In this document: positions 11,401 through 22,100 of the stretch, one piece after another | How positions within the stretch are numbered: position 1 is the stretch's first letter | How the letters are laid out: every line of letters begins with the position of its first letter | Assembly: GCA_009746045.1 (NCBI GenBank) | Contig: RPFO01000231.1 | Location: 1,620,840-1,684,839 of the forward strand | Direction of reading: 5' to 3' | Length of the DNA stretch: 64,000 bases | DNA from: Mesostigma viride | Taxonomy: Eukaryota; Streptophyta; Mesostigmatophyceae; Mesostigmatales; Mesostigmataceae | The notes under the pieces: model-generated | Seen by the model: the letters and a program-made list of their open reading frames with translations, nothing else | What the model was told of the DNA's origin: nothing | Databases searched by the model: none | Program-made: the position numbers and the translations under genes

Positions 11401-11728
11401 AGTCTGCTTAAATTAATTAAATTATGTTTATTTTAATTTTTTTAATGGCCTCCCAAGATGGAGACATGTAATGCTCCGTCTGTCTGTGCTCCCGTCCACA
11501 GAGAACGATTCAGTGATGTGCAAATTCATTTGATCGAGTAATTGTGTACACATAGCTAGACTGCGTCACATAGCATGATTCCAGAAGGAATATCGGAGAT
11601 GGGACGGGATGGATGTCTCCCTAGTCTCTTGTGCATGGCAGCATTGCGGGCGCCGCAGCCTGAATCACTAATTCTGTCAAATGTGGTCACACACATTACA
11701 AGCACCGACTCGGGGTTGGTGACTTGGT
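11401..11728 (-). mobile_element. Diverged LINE 3' tail and flank
   Basis: An AATTAATTAAA tail is followed, on the plus strand, by GGCCTCCCAAGATGGAGACATG, shortened here to its key feature: a CTCC/GGAG hairpin like the other LINE tails, read on the minus strand. The remainder up to the LTR element shows no gene. The last five bases, TTGGT, are the target duplication of the next element. Confidence 0.4.
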
Positions 11729-12440
11729 TGTAACGTGCCAAGCCAATCGGCCAGACACGTTGGGAAAGATCGTTTCTGTCTACGGGACTATCGTCCCGGT
11801 TTGTTGCCTGCCTGAGTAGAAAGGGTGATCACTATCCTATGGGCTTCTTGCTGTCATCACAGCGTAGGCCCAAGAGCATTATAATAATTACCTTCTTGTA
11901 TTCTTGCAATTGCAGTTGTACAAGGTTGTGTGTCGAACACGATTGTATTAAAAGGAATAAATTCGGAACTCAGTTTAACTGAGGTGTGTGAGTCGGCGGA
12001 TTGACGAACGACTGTCTTGTCCATCGTCCTTGCAAGCCTTTATGCCAAGCAGTGCCACTAGGTCGGCACTCGGCACCAGCTGGCTGATCCACTCGTGTGG
12101 CCCAAATTCACCCGTCACTAAGTTACAGCCTGAAGTTCATTGTAGTGTGCCGAACTACGGGTCGAACATAGGGCTGATCGACCTCTAACCATGTCCGTGG
12201 TAACCATCGTTACGTTATGCCATCGGACACACATCCATCGATATATATCCCAATGTCACCAATATTACTCTAGATCTCGACTGTCGGCACCCTCGTATAC
12301 ACAAGCAGAGGTGTGCCGGAAGGTATGGACTTCAAACCACCTTAGGTATCTATCTCTTTTTGCACGTATCTTTTTATACGATATTTCTTTTGCCAAACTC
12401 TCTCGTGCTCACTAGGTTCGACCCTAGTCGGCACGCTACA
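11729..12440 (-). repeat. 3' LTR of gag-only retrotransposon
   Basis: 712-bp terminal repeat, downstream copy relative to gag. It matches 17,176-17,887 at all but one position. The small open frames inside it are present identically in both LTRs and are not genes. Confidence 0.95.
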
Positions 12441-12453
12441 CTCCTCCCCCCCT
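12441..12453 (-). promoter_or_regulatory. Polypurine tract
   Basis: On the minus strand AGGGGGGGAGGAG directly abuts the 3' LTR. This is the expected site of plus-strand DNA priming. A second similar tract lies inside the element near 13,868-13,880. Confidence 0.8.
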
Positions 12454-14357
12454 ATCGGGGAAGGGAGCCCACTCCCTTCAAGCGAAGGGTACAACAAATA
12501 GTTTGGCTCATGCGCTATCCAGACCTTGGCCTCGTTGCCTTCTCCCTAGGCTTCCCTTAGTCACGCATCAAGCCGGGTATCCGCTGGAGCCCACCCTATA
12601 TAGTGGTTCGAGGCGGGCGCGCACGATCGGGGGCACGATCGGACGGCAGGCGCGCACGATCCTAGCCACAGCGATCGGGGGCACGATCCTGGGCACTAGC
12701 GATCGGAGGGGGGCCGCGCTCGAATAGGGACTCTCCCCACGGATAGACCTGTCCCGGCAGGATTTGTTTCCTTAGGTCGCCCAAGTGTCCAGCTCTAAGA
12801 CCTTGGTCCCTAACTATCTACCGGGCCGCGGAAAAACCCGGGCGGGCGTAAGGCCCTCCTATACTACCGAGGAAGCCCTCGGTCGGGCCTAGAGCCCTAA
12901 GATGGAACACAGGGTTATAGGAGCGTTCATGAGCTGGTCCCGCCAGGCCTTAAGCTTCAGCCTATATGATTTCAGGCATCCGCCCTGGGTTACACCAGTT
13001 TCATGAACAATCCTATACCCGTTCCTTGAGAGCAGCTTATATCCGCTCAACATTCATAGAGGGTGACAGGTGGATCGATCCGGCAAGCCTATAATAGCTG
13101 TTGATCGTGCCGGTCCATTTGGTGGATTGTTCAAAGACATCCATTGTGATGCCAGCGACTGTGAGGCAGGTATTCCTGGCCGTTGCTGGGATGTCTGGCC
13201 ATATGCGTAATGCGCCAGACTAGCTTGATGATGATCAGTTACTTGACGTTTATGCTGAAATCGTGACGATACGTATCAAAGTTGCTTGGGGTTGTTGTCG
13301 TCTGAAGTGTCGACTGAATCAGGAGTAGCCGTACGCGAACCGGTGGCTGTGTTGATAGCGTGCAGCTCGGTCATATCGGAGAATAACCGCATGTTGATGG
13401 TGCAGTCAGACCGTGCACCGCTGACTTGATTACTTGATGTAGCGTCCCGTGTTCAGCGACCGGGAAATCAGCGTTCAGCGACGAAGAGTGCGTGATGGGC
13501 GCCACTCAAACCTGCAAGATTGTGTGCGTGGGTTGGTTGCGCTTGTGGTCGCGCAGAAGCATGGCATGTGCAAACAAAAGTCAGGCTGATTCTCGGGGTG
13601 GCAAGAAGCCAGCCCCAAGAGAAAGAAGGTACGCAACAAGACATAACAAGACCACTAGTGTCAAGTTAGAACAACAAGACAACAAGGCTCCACCTATAGT
13701 AGCCTCTGGAATTATGCCAACTGCTGAGGGCAGCCATCGCTGCATGCCAGCAGCCGTGCAGGAAAAAGGAAAAGACAACTAGTAAGTACCAGACACATCT
13801 GTCAAGTACTATATTCTGACACCTCAATTGGCCCTTCACTTGCTGTCGTTTCATCATACCCTTGTCAGACTCCTCCCCCCCCTATATGGATCTGGAGACA
13901 GTAGTACTATGATGTCGACAGATTTGTCGCGCCCACGCGACACACTAGGGATTAGTCACTCAGTCAAATGTATCAATGCGATATTAGTATACTACTATAG
14001 GCGTTAGCAGCAATACCTAAGTTGCGGCAAGCCATTGTGCATGCCACACGAAGGATCCTCGACCTCACGGCCAAACACAACATCGAGCAGAGGCTGCCAC
14101 GGCTATAAAAGGAAACGGGGGTGTGGTCGGCACTGAGCAATTGATAGTCTAGGCAGACATGACAAGTGGTGAATCAGTGTCAGACCTCCCGGCCGCAGCA
14201 TTTCAGAATGGTTGCCGACTATGCGACAGACCTACATGCCCGGCCTTAGCCTGGCAGCATCCTGCCAGGGAAGAAGGGAACAGGTTGGTTCTTTCCCAAA
14301 GAAAGGTTGGCTGAGTATCAAACCGCAGTGCAAAGCTAGGGGTCCACATGATCACGT
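12454..14357. other. Non-coding 3' interior of gag-only element
   Basis: About 1.9 kb between gag and the 3' LTR, where pol would normally lie. No frame shows a pol motif. It contains short iterations around 12,610-12,700 (GATCGGGGGCACGATC type) and, on the plus strand, a TATA-like GGCTATAAAAGG at 14,101-14,112. Confidence 0.6.
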
Positions 14358-16031
14358 TCAATAGGTTGCCGACGTGTCACCGGGCGTGTCTGCTCCTCTC
14401 CTCAACTTCGGGCAGTTGCGCTTCATGTGACCGATCTCCTGGCAATAGAAGCACCGCATGTGCCAGCTGCGGGTGTTGAGTAGAGCATTGACCTGAGAGT
14501 CATTCTGCGCGTCGCTGATATCTTCCTCATCTTGCTCCTCCTCAGCTGGGGATTCCTCCGCGTGGTCGCCTTCGTCTGCTGGATTCGACGCGTCAGTACC
14601 GCGCCGCGTCGAGCGTGCAGTCCTACTAGCCATGTGGTCGTCGGCTGTAGTGAGGAGATATGCTTTGACCTTGGACATGTCCCACAGATGCCACGGGGTG
14701 TCTGCGAACTTCTTCCTAGCCTCAAGCTGCAGATCAGGGTGGATGGCCTCCATGAGGCGGATCTTGTACTCGTGGCCCGACACATCCAATAGGCGACTCG
14801 CCATCTCGTCAAACTCCACCTCAAACTCGCGGTAGGGCATGTCACCCTGTCGGAATGCGCCAAAGGCGATGCGCTCCTGGAACTCAGCGTCTGGTGGGAC
14901 GAGCTTCTGCTGAATTCGTTCCATCAGCTCGTGGATATCCTTGGGGTAGGACTGTGACGCGATGCTATCGCAGTGAAGCAGTCGTGTAACTGAGATGTCC
15001 ATGGCCTGGGTGATGATCAAGTCGATCAAGTCCTCGGTGGACAGATCCCAGTTGTGGTAGTTCGACCAGAATGTGATGGCCTTGTTCACCAGCCTAGCCC
15101 ACTCCTGGATGTCTCGCGGCTTCATGCTCTTGTTTAGCTTGGGGATGTGCTTGAAGTCGGGCATGGGCGGCGCCTTGAAAAGTTTTTGCCGCCTGGGGCC
15201 GCTGAACTCCCGGGGCTCAGGCCACCCAAACGTGGGCGGCAGGAGAGTATGCTTGGACCGGTGTCCTACCATGGAGCTTCCTGCCTGCTGTCGCGCTTGG
15301 GCGTAAAGTGGGTGATCGTAGCCCGGGTCATCTGCCGTGATGGTACTGAAGTTCAGGTTCACGTCCGTGTCCCTGACTCGCCTACTCATGGTGGATCCTG
15401 CGGACTGACGGCGGCGCTGTCTATGCGCGTGCTGCAGCTCCTCCTCCTCCACTATATCTGCTTCTAGTGGCTCTTCCTCCTCCTCGGAGGAGGTACTCCA
15501 CTGCCCAGTCACCCTTCGCGCGTTGGCGAAGGAGACCCTCCGTGAGCTATCCCTACGATCCTCGCTCCCGCCCCACGAGGGTCGAGGAGGTCGCGGCGTG
15601 GTTCTGCCTGCGCCGAGGGTGCCATTCGGCGACCCTCGTCCAAAGCCGGGCGGGGTTCCGACATGGGTGCCCCGGCCACGGCCCGCGCTAGTTCCTATTA
15701 CGGAACCTTGTGGGATGCCTACTACGCCTAACACACCGTCTTCCCTACCGGGTGCTGTAGGAGCAATGGGAACACCGTCCGAGCGGGCGGCTTGGCCATT
15801 TTGTGGTTCCCCCATCGGGGAGGACGTGGTGCGTGTGTAACCATCTAATGGAGTGTGATGACCTTCCTGAACCACGCCCCCATCGGGACGGCCCACGCCC
15901 TCATCGGGACGGGTGCTTGGACTATCTTCCAATGGCACATGTTGTTGGGCGAGCCTACGACCCGAGCGTAACGTCCGGACATCTACGTCGTCATCCGAGG
16001 GGAGCTCGGTCGCTAACTCGCGGTGCGCCAT
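14358..16031 (-). CDS. gag: Gag polyprotein with CCHC zinc knuckle
   Basis: 557 codons. The N-terminal third is rich in G, R, S and acidic residues and looks disordered. Residues about 270-460 form the retrotransposon capsid-like helical region (FKAPPMPDFKHIPKLNK, then IQEWARLVNKAITFWSNY, RIAFGAFRQGDMPYREFE, MEAIHPDLQLEARKKF). An acidic linker (EEEQDEEDISD) precedes a C-terminal zinc knuckle CFYCQEIGHMKRNC at residues 527-540 with the C-x2-C-x4-H-x4-C spacing that binds RNA. Gag would package the element's RNA into cytoplasmic particles. The frame is intact, fitting a young insertion. It ends without a pol frame, so any particle would need reverse transcriptase and integrase from another element. 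Confidence 0.85.
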   Translation of the reverse strand: MAHRELATELPSDDDVDVRTLRSGRRLAQQHVPLEDSPSTRPDEGVGRPDGGVVQEGHHTPLDGYTRTTSSPMGEPQNGQAARSDGVPIAPTAPGREDGVLGVVGIPQGSVIGTSAGRGRGTHVGTPPGFGRGSPNGTLGAGRTTPRPPRPSWGGSEDRRDSSRRVSFANARRVTGQWSTSSEEEEEPLEADIVEEEELQHAHRQRRRQSAGSTMSRRVRDTDVNLNFSTITADDPGYDHPLYAQARQQAGSSMVGHRSKHTLLPPTFGWPEPREFSGPRRQKLFKAPPMPDFKHIPKLNKSMKPRDIQEWARLVNKAITFWSNYHNWDLSTEDLIDLIITQAMDISVTRLLHCDSIASQSYPKDIHELMERIQQKLVPPDAEFQERIAFGAFRQGDMPYREFEVEFDEMASRLLDVSGHEYKIRLMEAIHPDLQLEARKKFADTPWHLWDMSKVKAYLLTTADDHMASRTARSTRRGTDASNPADEGDHAEESPAEEEQDEEDISDAQNDSQVNALLNTRSWHMRCFYCQEIGHMKRNCPKLRRGADTPGDTSATY

Positions 16032-17162
16032 CGTTACAAAGTGCTTATTCTTAACGTGTGATTTTGGGTGTGCTATAGCCTATTAGGTGTTTTAAGTGCA
16101 GCAATCAAGGCCGGTTGCCGGGGTCACGGGTCCCCACACCCCAACTACCCACCCGACCCTTAGACAAGCACACACTCACACACACCCACACACACCTTTA
16201 TAGCACTTAGTACTATTATTAGTCCTACTAGACCCACCCTTGGATCGTGGTAAACTTATATGGCTGATTTCAGGTCTAATGTTTTGGTTTATAAATCGTA
16301 TAAGTTTTAGGACCCTGAATAGGGTTGCATGTACATCAAAATGCAATATATATAGCTTGCTGGATGTATACGTCAAGCCCTAGTTCTTTGTACCAAATAT
16401 CCTCCTATGCTTGCCCATCGGCAAGACACAAGGAAGACACGTGGTTTGAGCCCATCGGCTGAAAGGGAAGGAAAATGCCACTATACCCCTTTTTGGTCCG
16501 TATCACAATATTACAATATAAGATTCGTATAAGCACCCAACGGATTACAAAAAGAGAAATGGCATTTTGTTCCAACCCATCGGTCAGAATTCTCACCTTG
16601 GATTGAGCCGGTTATGAGGAGGTCGGCCCAAGACTGTGAAAAGAAAGGAAAGGAAAGGTGCAGCCGGAAAACAAATGCTAATCCGCACAGTAAGGAAGCG
16701 GTTGTGCAAGAAAAAACGGAAATTCCGTCACGGTTCCTCAATCGAGGGCCGTTAAGGTATTACCGCTCCATAATGCATGGAAAACAAACGAAATGACGAA
16801 AGGAAGAAGCAGGAATATAGACAGCCCTGACTTTCGTCAGAGCAACCTTGCCGGCCAGCTACCTCGCGATTTCGTGTCCACCCGTCCTCTCGCCAGCAGG
16901 AGGGCCGCTTGCTTATTCACGTGCCTGTCTGTGATGACCTGCACAGGGGGTGGTGCGCAGCTAGTGCAACACAGCCCAGCGGAGTATACCAACAGGTAGC
17001 CGACCATCGCCGGATCTATTTAAACTGAGTCGACCATTGTCGACTGTCACTGTTGCAATATTCGTAAATCAGATTTCGGCAATTCCGACCATTGCCGGAA
17101 TGCCTGCAAGATAATGCATCAACTAACTACCCAGGCAACGAAATGCAAAACAAGAAAACAAA
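16032..17162 (-). other. 5' leader of gag-only element
   Basis: About 1.1 kb between the primer binding site and gag. No gene. It has a CA-rich stretch at 16,168-16,197 and a short iterated phrase of the CGACCATTGCCGG type at 17,000-17,100. Confidence 0.5.
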
Positions 17163-17174
17163 CCTCCGATACCA
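17163..17174 (-). promoter_or_regulatory. Primer binding site (initiator-Met tRNA type)
   Basis: On the minus strand TGGTATCGGAGG lies one base from the 5' LTR. It closely resembles the TGGTATCAGAG primer site complementary to the 3' end of initiator methionine tRNA, used by many plant-type LTR elements. Confidence 0.75.
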
Positions 17175-17175
17175 G

Positions 17176-17887
17176 TGTAACGTGCCAAGCCAATCGGCCA
17201 GACACGTTGGGAAAGATCGTTTCTGTCTACGGGACTATCGTCCCGGTTTGTTGCCTGCCTGAGTAGAAAGGGTGATCACTATCCTATGGGCTTCTTGCTG
17301 TCATCACAGCGTAGGCCCAAGAGCATTATAATAATTACCTTCTTGTATTCTTGCAATTGCAGTTGTACAAGGTTGTGTGTCGAACACGATTGTATTAAAA
17401 GGAATAAATTCGGAACTCAGTTTAACTGAGGTGTGTGAGTCGGCGGATTGACGAACGACTGTCTTGTCCATCGTCCTTGCAAGCCTTTATGCCAAGCAGT
17501 GCCACTAGGTCGGCACTCGGCACCAGCTGGCTGATCCACTCGTGTGGCCCAAATTCACCCGTCACTAAGTTACGGCCTGAAGTTCATTGTAGTGTGCCGA
17601 ACTACGGGTCGAACATAGGGCTGATCGACCTCTAACCATGTCCGTGGTAACCATCGTTACGTTATGCCATCGGACACACATCCATCGATATATATCCCAA
17701 TGTCACCAATATTACTCTAGATCTCGACTGTCGGCACCCTCGTATACACAAGCAGAGGTGTGCCGGAAGGTATGGACTTCAAACCACCTTAGGTATCTAT
17801 CTCTTTTTGCACGTATCTTTTTATACGATATTTCTTTTGCCAAACTCTCTCGTGCTCACTAGGTTCGACCCTAGTCGGCACGCTACA
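17176..17887 (-). repeat. 5' LTR of gag-only retrotransposon
   Basis: 712 bp, upstream copy relative to gag. On the minus strand it starts TGTAGCG and ends CGTTACA. It is followed on the plus strand by the target duplication TTGGT. Confidence 0.95.
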
Positions 17888-18209
17888 TTGGTGTCCTACT
17901 TGACCTGAGTCCTGCCATCTAGCAAGTGATATATGCCCCCGGATTACAGATAAGCGAGCCTGGGGCCGGCATGCATGAGCCCATTCTTCACTAGGATAGC
18001 ACATGTTCATGTCTAGCCTTTCATGGAAAGTCCTTGGGTGGCCGCCTTGTCGCACGAGGCCAGGCCGGCCCCCCAGGCGCCAGAAATGTGAGGACATGCG
18101 GTTACGGCTGCGCGATGTTTATGAAGTACTGCAGTATGCATGGCCTAGCCCCATGCATGGCCTAGAAAAATGTTAGATGGCATCGTCTTGTGTATATTCA
18201 GACTCCGCA

Positions 18210-18398
18210 CATACACTGTTCCTCCGGCCGATGCCAGCTTAGCGCACGCCTCCGCGTGCCCCTAGCACTGACATATACAACGTATATAACAATTTATCAC
18301 AAAGCAACAACGTATTTAAGAAAGGAAACCAATTGCCTCTCAAGAAGCCAGCTTGGCGCATGCCTCCTTGTGCCCCTCACAACATATACAACATGTAC
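18210..18398 (-). repeat. Extra copies of the MYND gene 3' end
   Basis: Two short tandem copies of the last dozen codons and 3' flank of the gene at 19,161 occur here: GATGCCAGCTTAGCGCA... at about 18,225 and GAAGCCAGCTTGGCGCA... at about 18,345. Each is followed on the plus strand by CCTCCNNGTGCCCCT. They share the flank ATAACAATTTATCACAAAGC with 19,131-19,150. The gene end is thus present three times in a row, with a LINE-type insertion in the last junction. Confidence 0.7.
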
Positions 18399-18407
18399 AT
18401 AACAATT

Positions 18408-18670
18408 GTGTGACATCACAATGCGAGGGTACTGTCTGCGCGCCCGGCTTGCGGGATCACAAGAACGTTCCCCCGCCAGTGCTGCTCACCTTTGACTCCC
18501 CAGAGGATAAGGTGCGCTTCCTGCTGCAGCGCAAGACTCTGCACTCGACCGCATGGTCGCTGGACGACAACCTGACTCCCGCGCAGGAGCAGCAGTGTCA
18601 CGAGCTGTGTCCCACCTTCATCCGCCACAAGCAATGCCCCGAGAAACACTGGCAGGGCGGGGACCTGTAA
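18408..18670 (+). pseudogene. ORF1-like C-terminal domain, 5'-truncated
   Basis: The open frame reads CEGTVCAPGLRDHKNV, then PPPVLLTFDSPEDKVRFLLQ, RKTLHSTAWSLDDNLTPAQE and QQCHELCPTFIRHKQCPEKH, and stops after WQGGDL. The pattern (P-x-LLTF, a charged helix with KVRFLLQRK, then S-x-DD-L-T-x-x-Q) is that of the C-terminal domain of L1-type ORF1 proteins, which bind element RNA. The frame is uninterrupted in the part that remains, but the N-terminal coiled coil is missing because the insertion is 5'-truncated. Confidence 0.65.
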
Positions 18671-18746
18671 GCGAGCAATGGGTACCACCTACCCACGTGA
18701 CATGCAGGATCCATGATGTCTATACTAGTAGGCTCAGATAGGGTTA

Positions 18747-18754
18747 CGTGATGT
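18747..18754 (+). other. Empty target site for the hAT-like element
   Basis: A single CGTGATGT octamer, the reverse complement of the ACATCACG duplication that flanks 8,882-10,630. The flanking sequence (GGGTTA before, TGACGTATTGCTGTATGGCC after) is colinear with both sides of the occupied copy on the minus strand. Confidence 0.8.
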
Positions 18755-19160
18755 TGACGTATTGCTGTATGGCCAGGCCACCTGCATGGCCTTTGTAGCA
18801 CCGTGTATGGCTCAGCATACTACCGGCTTTGCATCCGCATGTCAGCCTTTGCACCCGCATGTCTACCCGCACACTTCAGTCTTCAGTTTAATTGATTGTG
18901 CCAGACAATGCCCCCGCCATGTCACCCATGCACATTTCAGCTTTAGTGCACCCACAGTTATGCCAGACTCTCCTCGTGAGTAGTTTTGATTGCAGCTGTG
19001 GCTTGCCTCCGGGCATGAGGGAAGACGGGTGTCTCTGCCCCCTTCCCAGTGTGCAACATACAGAGATGAAAAGCTCTGAAATATTGTGCTCCGTGACTCC
19101 CCAACGGGAGCGCGTGTTTAATTAATGAAGATAACAATTTATCACAAAGCAACAACGTTT

Positions 19161-22100
19161 TCAAAAAAGGGAACCAATGGCCCCTCGCGATGCCAGCTTC
19201 GCGCATGCCTCCTTGTGCCCCTCCTTCCAGTGCTTCTTCTGGCATTCCTTAGAGCAGTACCCCGCCAGCCGGCACCCACCACACCGTTGAAGGGGCTCCG
19301 CTTTCGCCTCACAGCCCCAGCATGTCTTCACGGCGGCGCCCTCTTCCCGACAGGTGGAGAACACTTGCATGGACACGGCCACATTCTCAGAGATGGCAGG
19401 GCCGCCCTGGCTACCTTTCCCCTGGGTGGATGTCTGCACCCCAGACGCCCCTTTGGGGGGCATGATGTTGGGGTCTTTCTTGGTCACTTTCACCTCCATG
19501 CGCAGCATCGAAGCCATGCGTCGCATCTGGGGAACCTCGTCGGTGCGGATGGGCCGAAACACAGGCACCTGCAAGTCCATGGTCCGCTCGACCGCCTGCC
19601 ACAGCCCCAGCAGGTCCACAGGCTTATTGCCCACCGGCCTGGCCTTGCCAGGCTGAGCCGAGGCCGTGAGAGCCTCCCACAGGTACGCGTACGACTCGCA
19701 CACTCGGTCTGTGTCCTCAGGGACCCCCTGCTGGAACCGCTTGAGATGGGACACTGCGTCTGTGGGCCGGCCCATCAGGTAGTCCACATTGACGGGTCGA
19801 CTCAGCTCGACCTCCATGCGGCCGATGTCAAGGTCCAGCGTGCATGCCATGATCTCTCGGAAACGCGCCACCTCGTCCGAGGGGGACGTGGATAAGCCAG
19901 ATGAGGGAGACCCAATGAACTCAGGCGGGTCGTACGGCCAAAGCGACGTACTGGCGTCCGCACGCAGGAGCTTGCAGGCGGCGTCCCAGTCGGCAAAGGC
20001 GTGGCTGTAGTCGCAGTGGACTGCCGCAATGTGCCCCCGCCAGCGCATCACCGCCGGGGCCATGCGGGGGGGCGCCGCCTGCAGCGCCAGGTCGGCGCAC
20101 CGGAGGCGGTCCCTGGAGTCCCTGGCGGTGAACATCTTCACGACGGCAGCCCGGAAGAACGGCGACGGTGCGGACGACGGTGGCGCACGCGAGGGACGAA
20201 TGTGCGCGGCCCTGCCTTGTCTCGCAGAAGTTCCACCGCTGCGTCCTTTCCGCTGCGATGGGGCCGAAATGGATGAGCCGCAGCCCTGAGGGGCTGCCGA
20301 AGACTGCCCCTTGAGGACCTCCTGGTCCACGTAGTCCAGCAAAGGTTGAAACGCGGGTGCGGGCGAGGCCTCCCCCGTCCGCAGGTCAAAGGAGTGCGGG
20401 ATACCAAGGCCCTTGTCATTAAAGAGAAAGCCCTGATGCAGCTCCGAGACGGCGGCCGCGTAATCCTTCCGCACCATCGCCCGCAACGCCTGCTCGAAAT
20501 GCCGCATGGCGTACAGCAGGCCCCAACCGGTGTACGACCCGCGGTGACTGCTGACGTACGCCTCGAGCATCGGAAGGTGCACAGGTGGGCCCCCAGGGAT
20601 GAGCGGGCTGTCCGCATCCAAGCTGGGCTGCACCGCCTCAAGAAGGGCTGCCAGCCCTTCGTCCATAGAAACTCGCTCTTCACGCGCCACCTCCGCTTCA
20701 TGCACCATGGCAACCTTGTCATCTGTGCAAGCCTTGCTGCTGCCGCCCGGTGCCTTGCTGCGTTCCCCTGCCGACCCACCAGGGGCCCCCTGGACCTCGG
20801 CCGACTTGGACCCGGTCCCCTTGTTCGTTTTCTTGCCTGGCGTGACGCTTCGGTTCCCCTTGTCCCATTTGTCCAGCTCGCACTCGTCCCCTATAAAAAA
20901 GAAGGAGACCCCATCGCAGGCTTCACCGATGCAATTGTCGAACACGTCACCCAGCACGTCCCCCCTGGCCAGCCGCCTCGTCAGCGCGTCGAGCTCGCCC
21001 TGCGCCCCTGGCTCATCCCTGGCCGCTGCTTGCCCCAAGAGCCGCTGTGCCGTTCGCAAGTCCTTTCCCGATGTGGCCCTGGCTGCCAAGTAGCACCCCG
21101 CCAGGTGGCAGGATTCCGCGTCACCCATTTTTGCGGCCGGCAGCAGAAACCGCACGTGCGCTTCATCCTCCATCCCCTTGGCCCGGAAGAGTTTGCCGAG
21201 TTTCCTTAGCAAATGGAGGATCCCCTCCGAAAAAATGGCATCCGATGACGACCGCGGCGACATCACCCGCTTGCCCGCCATCTCTGCCGCCTGCGCTGCC
21301 TCTCGCTCCAACTTGGTGGGTGCCCGGCAGCGGCCAAGACGTTCCATCAGCTCATCTCGGTACTTGGCTGCCAATCCCACGCTCGGCTGCCTCCCGTCCA
21401 AGAACTCGGCAAAACTCAACGGCGGGGCACCACCCGCGGCCGCCAGCAGCTGCAACAGCTCTCCCTGAGACAGCTCTCGGTCACACGCTCTCTGCGTGTC
21501 CAGGCACAGATGCGCGTCCACCACCAACGTAATGCACTGCACGCCCCCGCGCTGCTCTTCGCGGGCTCGCAGCGTCTTCACGTGACGGCGGGCAGCCTCC
21601 AACGTTCGGATCCCCTCCGGCCCCGGCTGTGCTCGGGCAAGATCAGCCAACCCCTCGAACGCCTTCAGCTCGCCCCCCTGGACCGCCTTGTCCAGCCACG
21701 CCGCCGCCTCGACAGGGTCCCTTGCGCACCCTGCGCCATCCTTCAGATGGAGCCCCAGGCGAGCCATGGCCCCCAGGTGGTCGAGGCCCGCGGCTCGCCG
21801 AAGGAGCGCCACTTGTTCCTCCGGGACTCGGCCCTGCTCCTCCAACAGGTCGGCCAGGTTCACCATGGCACCGACATTGCCCCCCTCTGCTGCCGCACGC
21901 AACCACCGCTCCGCCTGCGCCAGGTCCCTGGTCAGGCCCCCCACCCCGTTCTGATAGGCGCGACCGAGGATCGTTTGGGGCGTGGAGGTCTCGAGCTCCC
22001 CCAGCAGTCGGCCCCCGGGGGGCGTCCCACTCTCCATGCATTGCCGCGCCCAGAAGACCCCGGCAGCGGGATCGGCCGCCACACCCTGGCCACAGAAGAA

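Larger units (their letters stand above)
11729..17887 (-). mobile_element. Gag-only LTR retrotransposon (TR-GAG type)
   Basis: Two 712-bp direct LTRs start TGTAACG and end CGCTACA on the plus strand. They differ at one position that I can find (A at about 12,126, G at about 17,573). The element is flanked by the 5-bp duplication TTGGT (11,724-11,728 and 17,888-17,892). Orientation is minus: a primer binding site lies at 17,163-17,174 and a purine tract at 12,441-12,453. The 4.7-kb interior holds one 557-codon gag frame and no protease, reverse transcriptase, RNase H or integrase. It therefore cannot move unaided, yet the LTR identity says it moved recently. An autonomous relative elsewhere is inferred. 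Confidence 0.9.
18408..19130 (+). mobile_element. 5'-truncated ORF1-only LINE-like insertion
   Basis: A 723-bp insert flanked by a 9-bp direct repeat ATAACAATT (18,399-18,407 and 19,131-19,139). It holds the C-terminal part of an ORF1-like frame (to 18,670), about 440 bp of untranslated sequence, the CTCCCCAACGGGAG hairpin and a TTTAATTAATGAAG end. There is no reverse transcriptase between ORF1 and the tail. The same order is seen at 8,465-11,400 and 28,691-30,754. The unit therefore moved as ORF1 plus 3' end, as in mammalian HAL1 elements. Confidence 0.75.

Noticed and set aside
12191-12415. 74-codon frame repeated at 17,638-17,862
   Set aside because: Same reason: LTR sequence, antisense to the element's own transcription.
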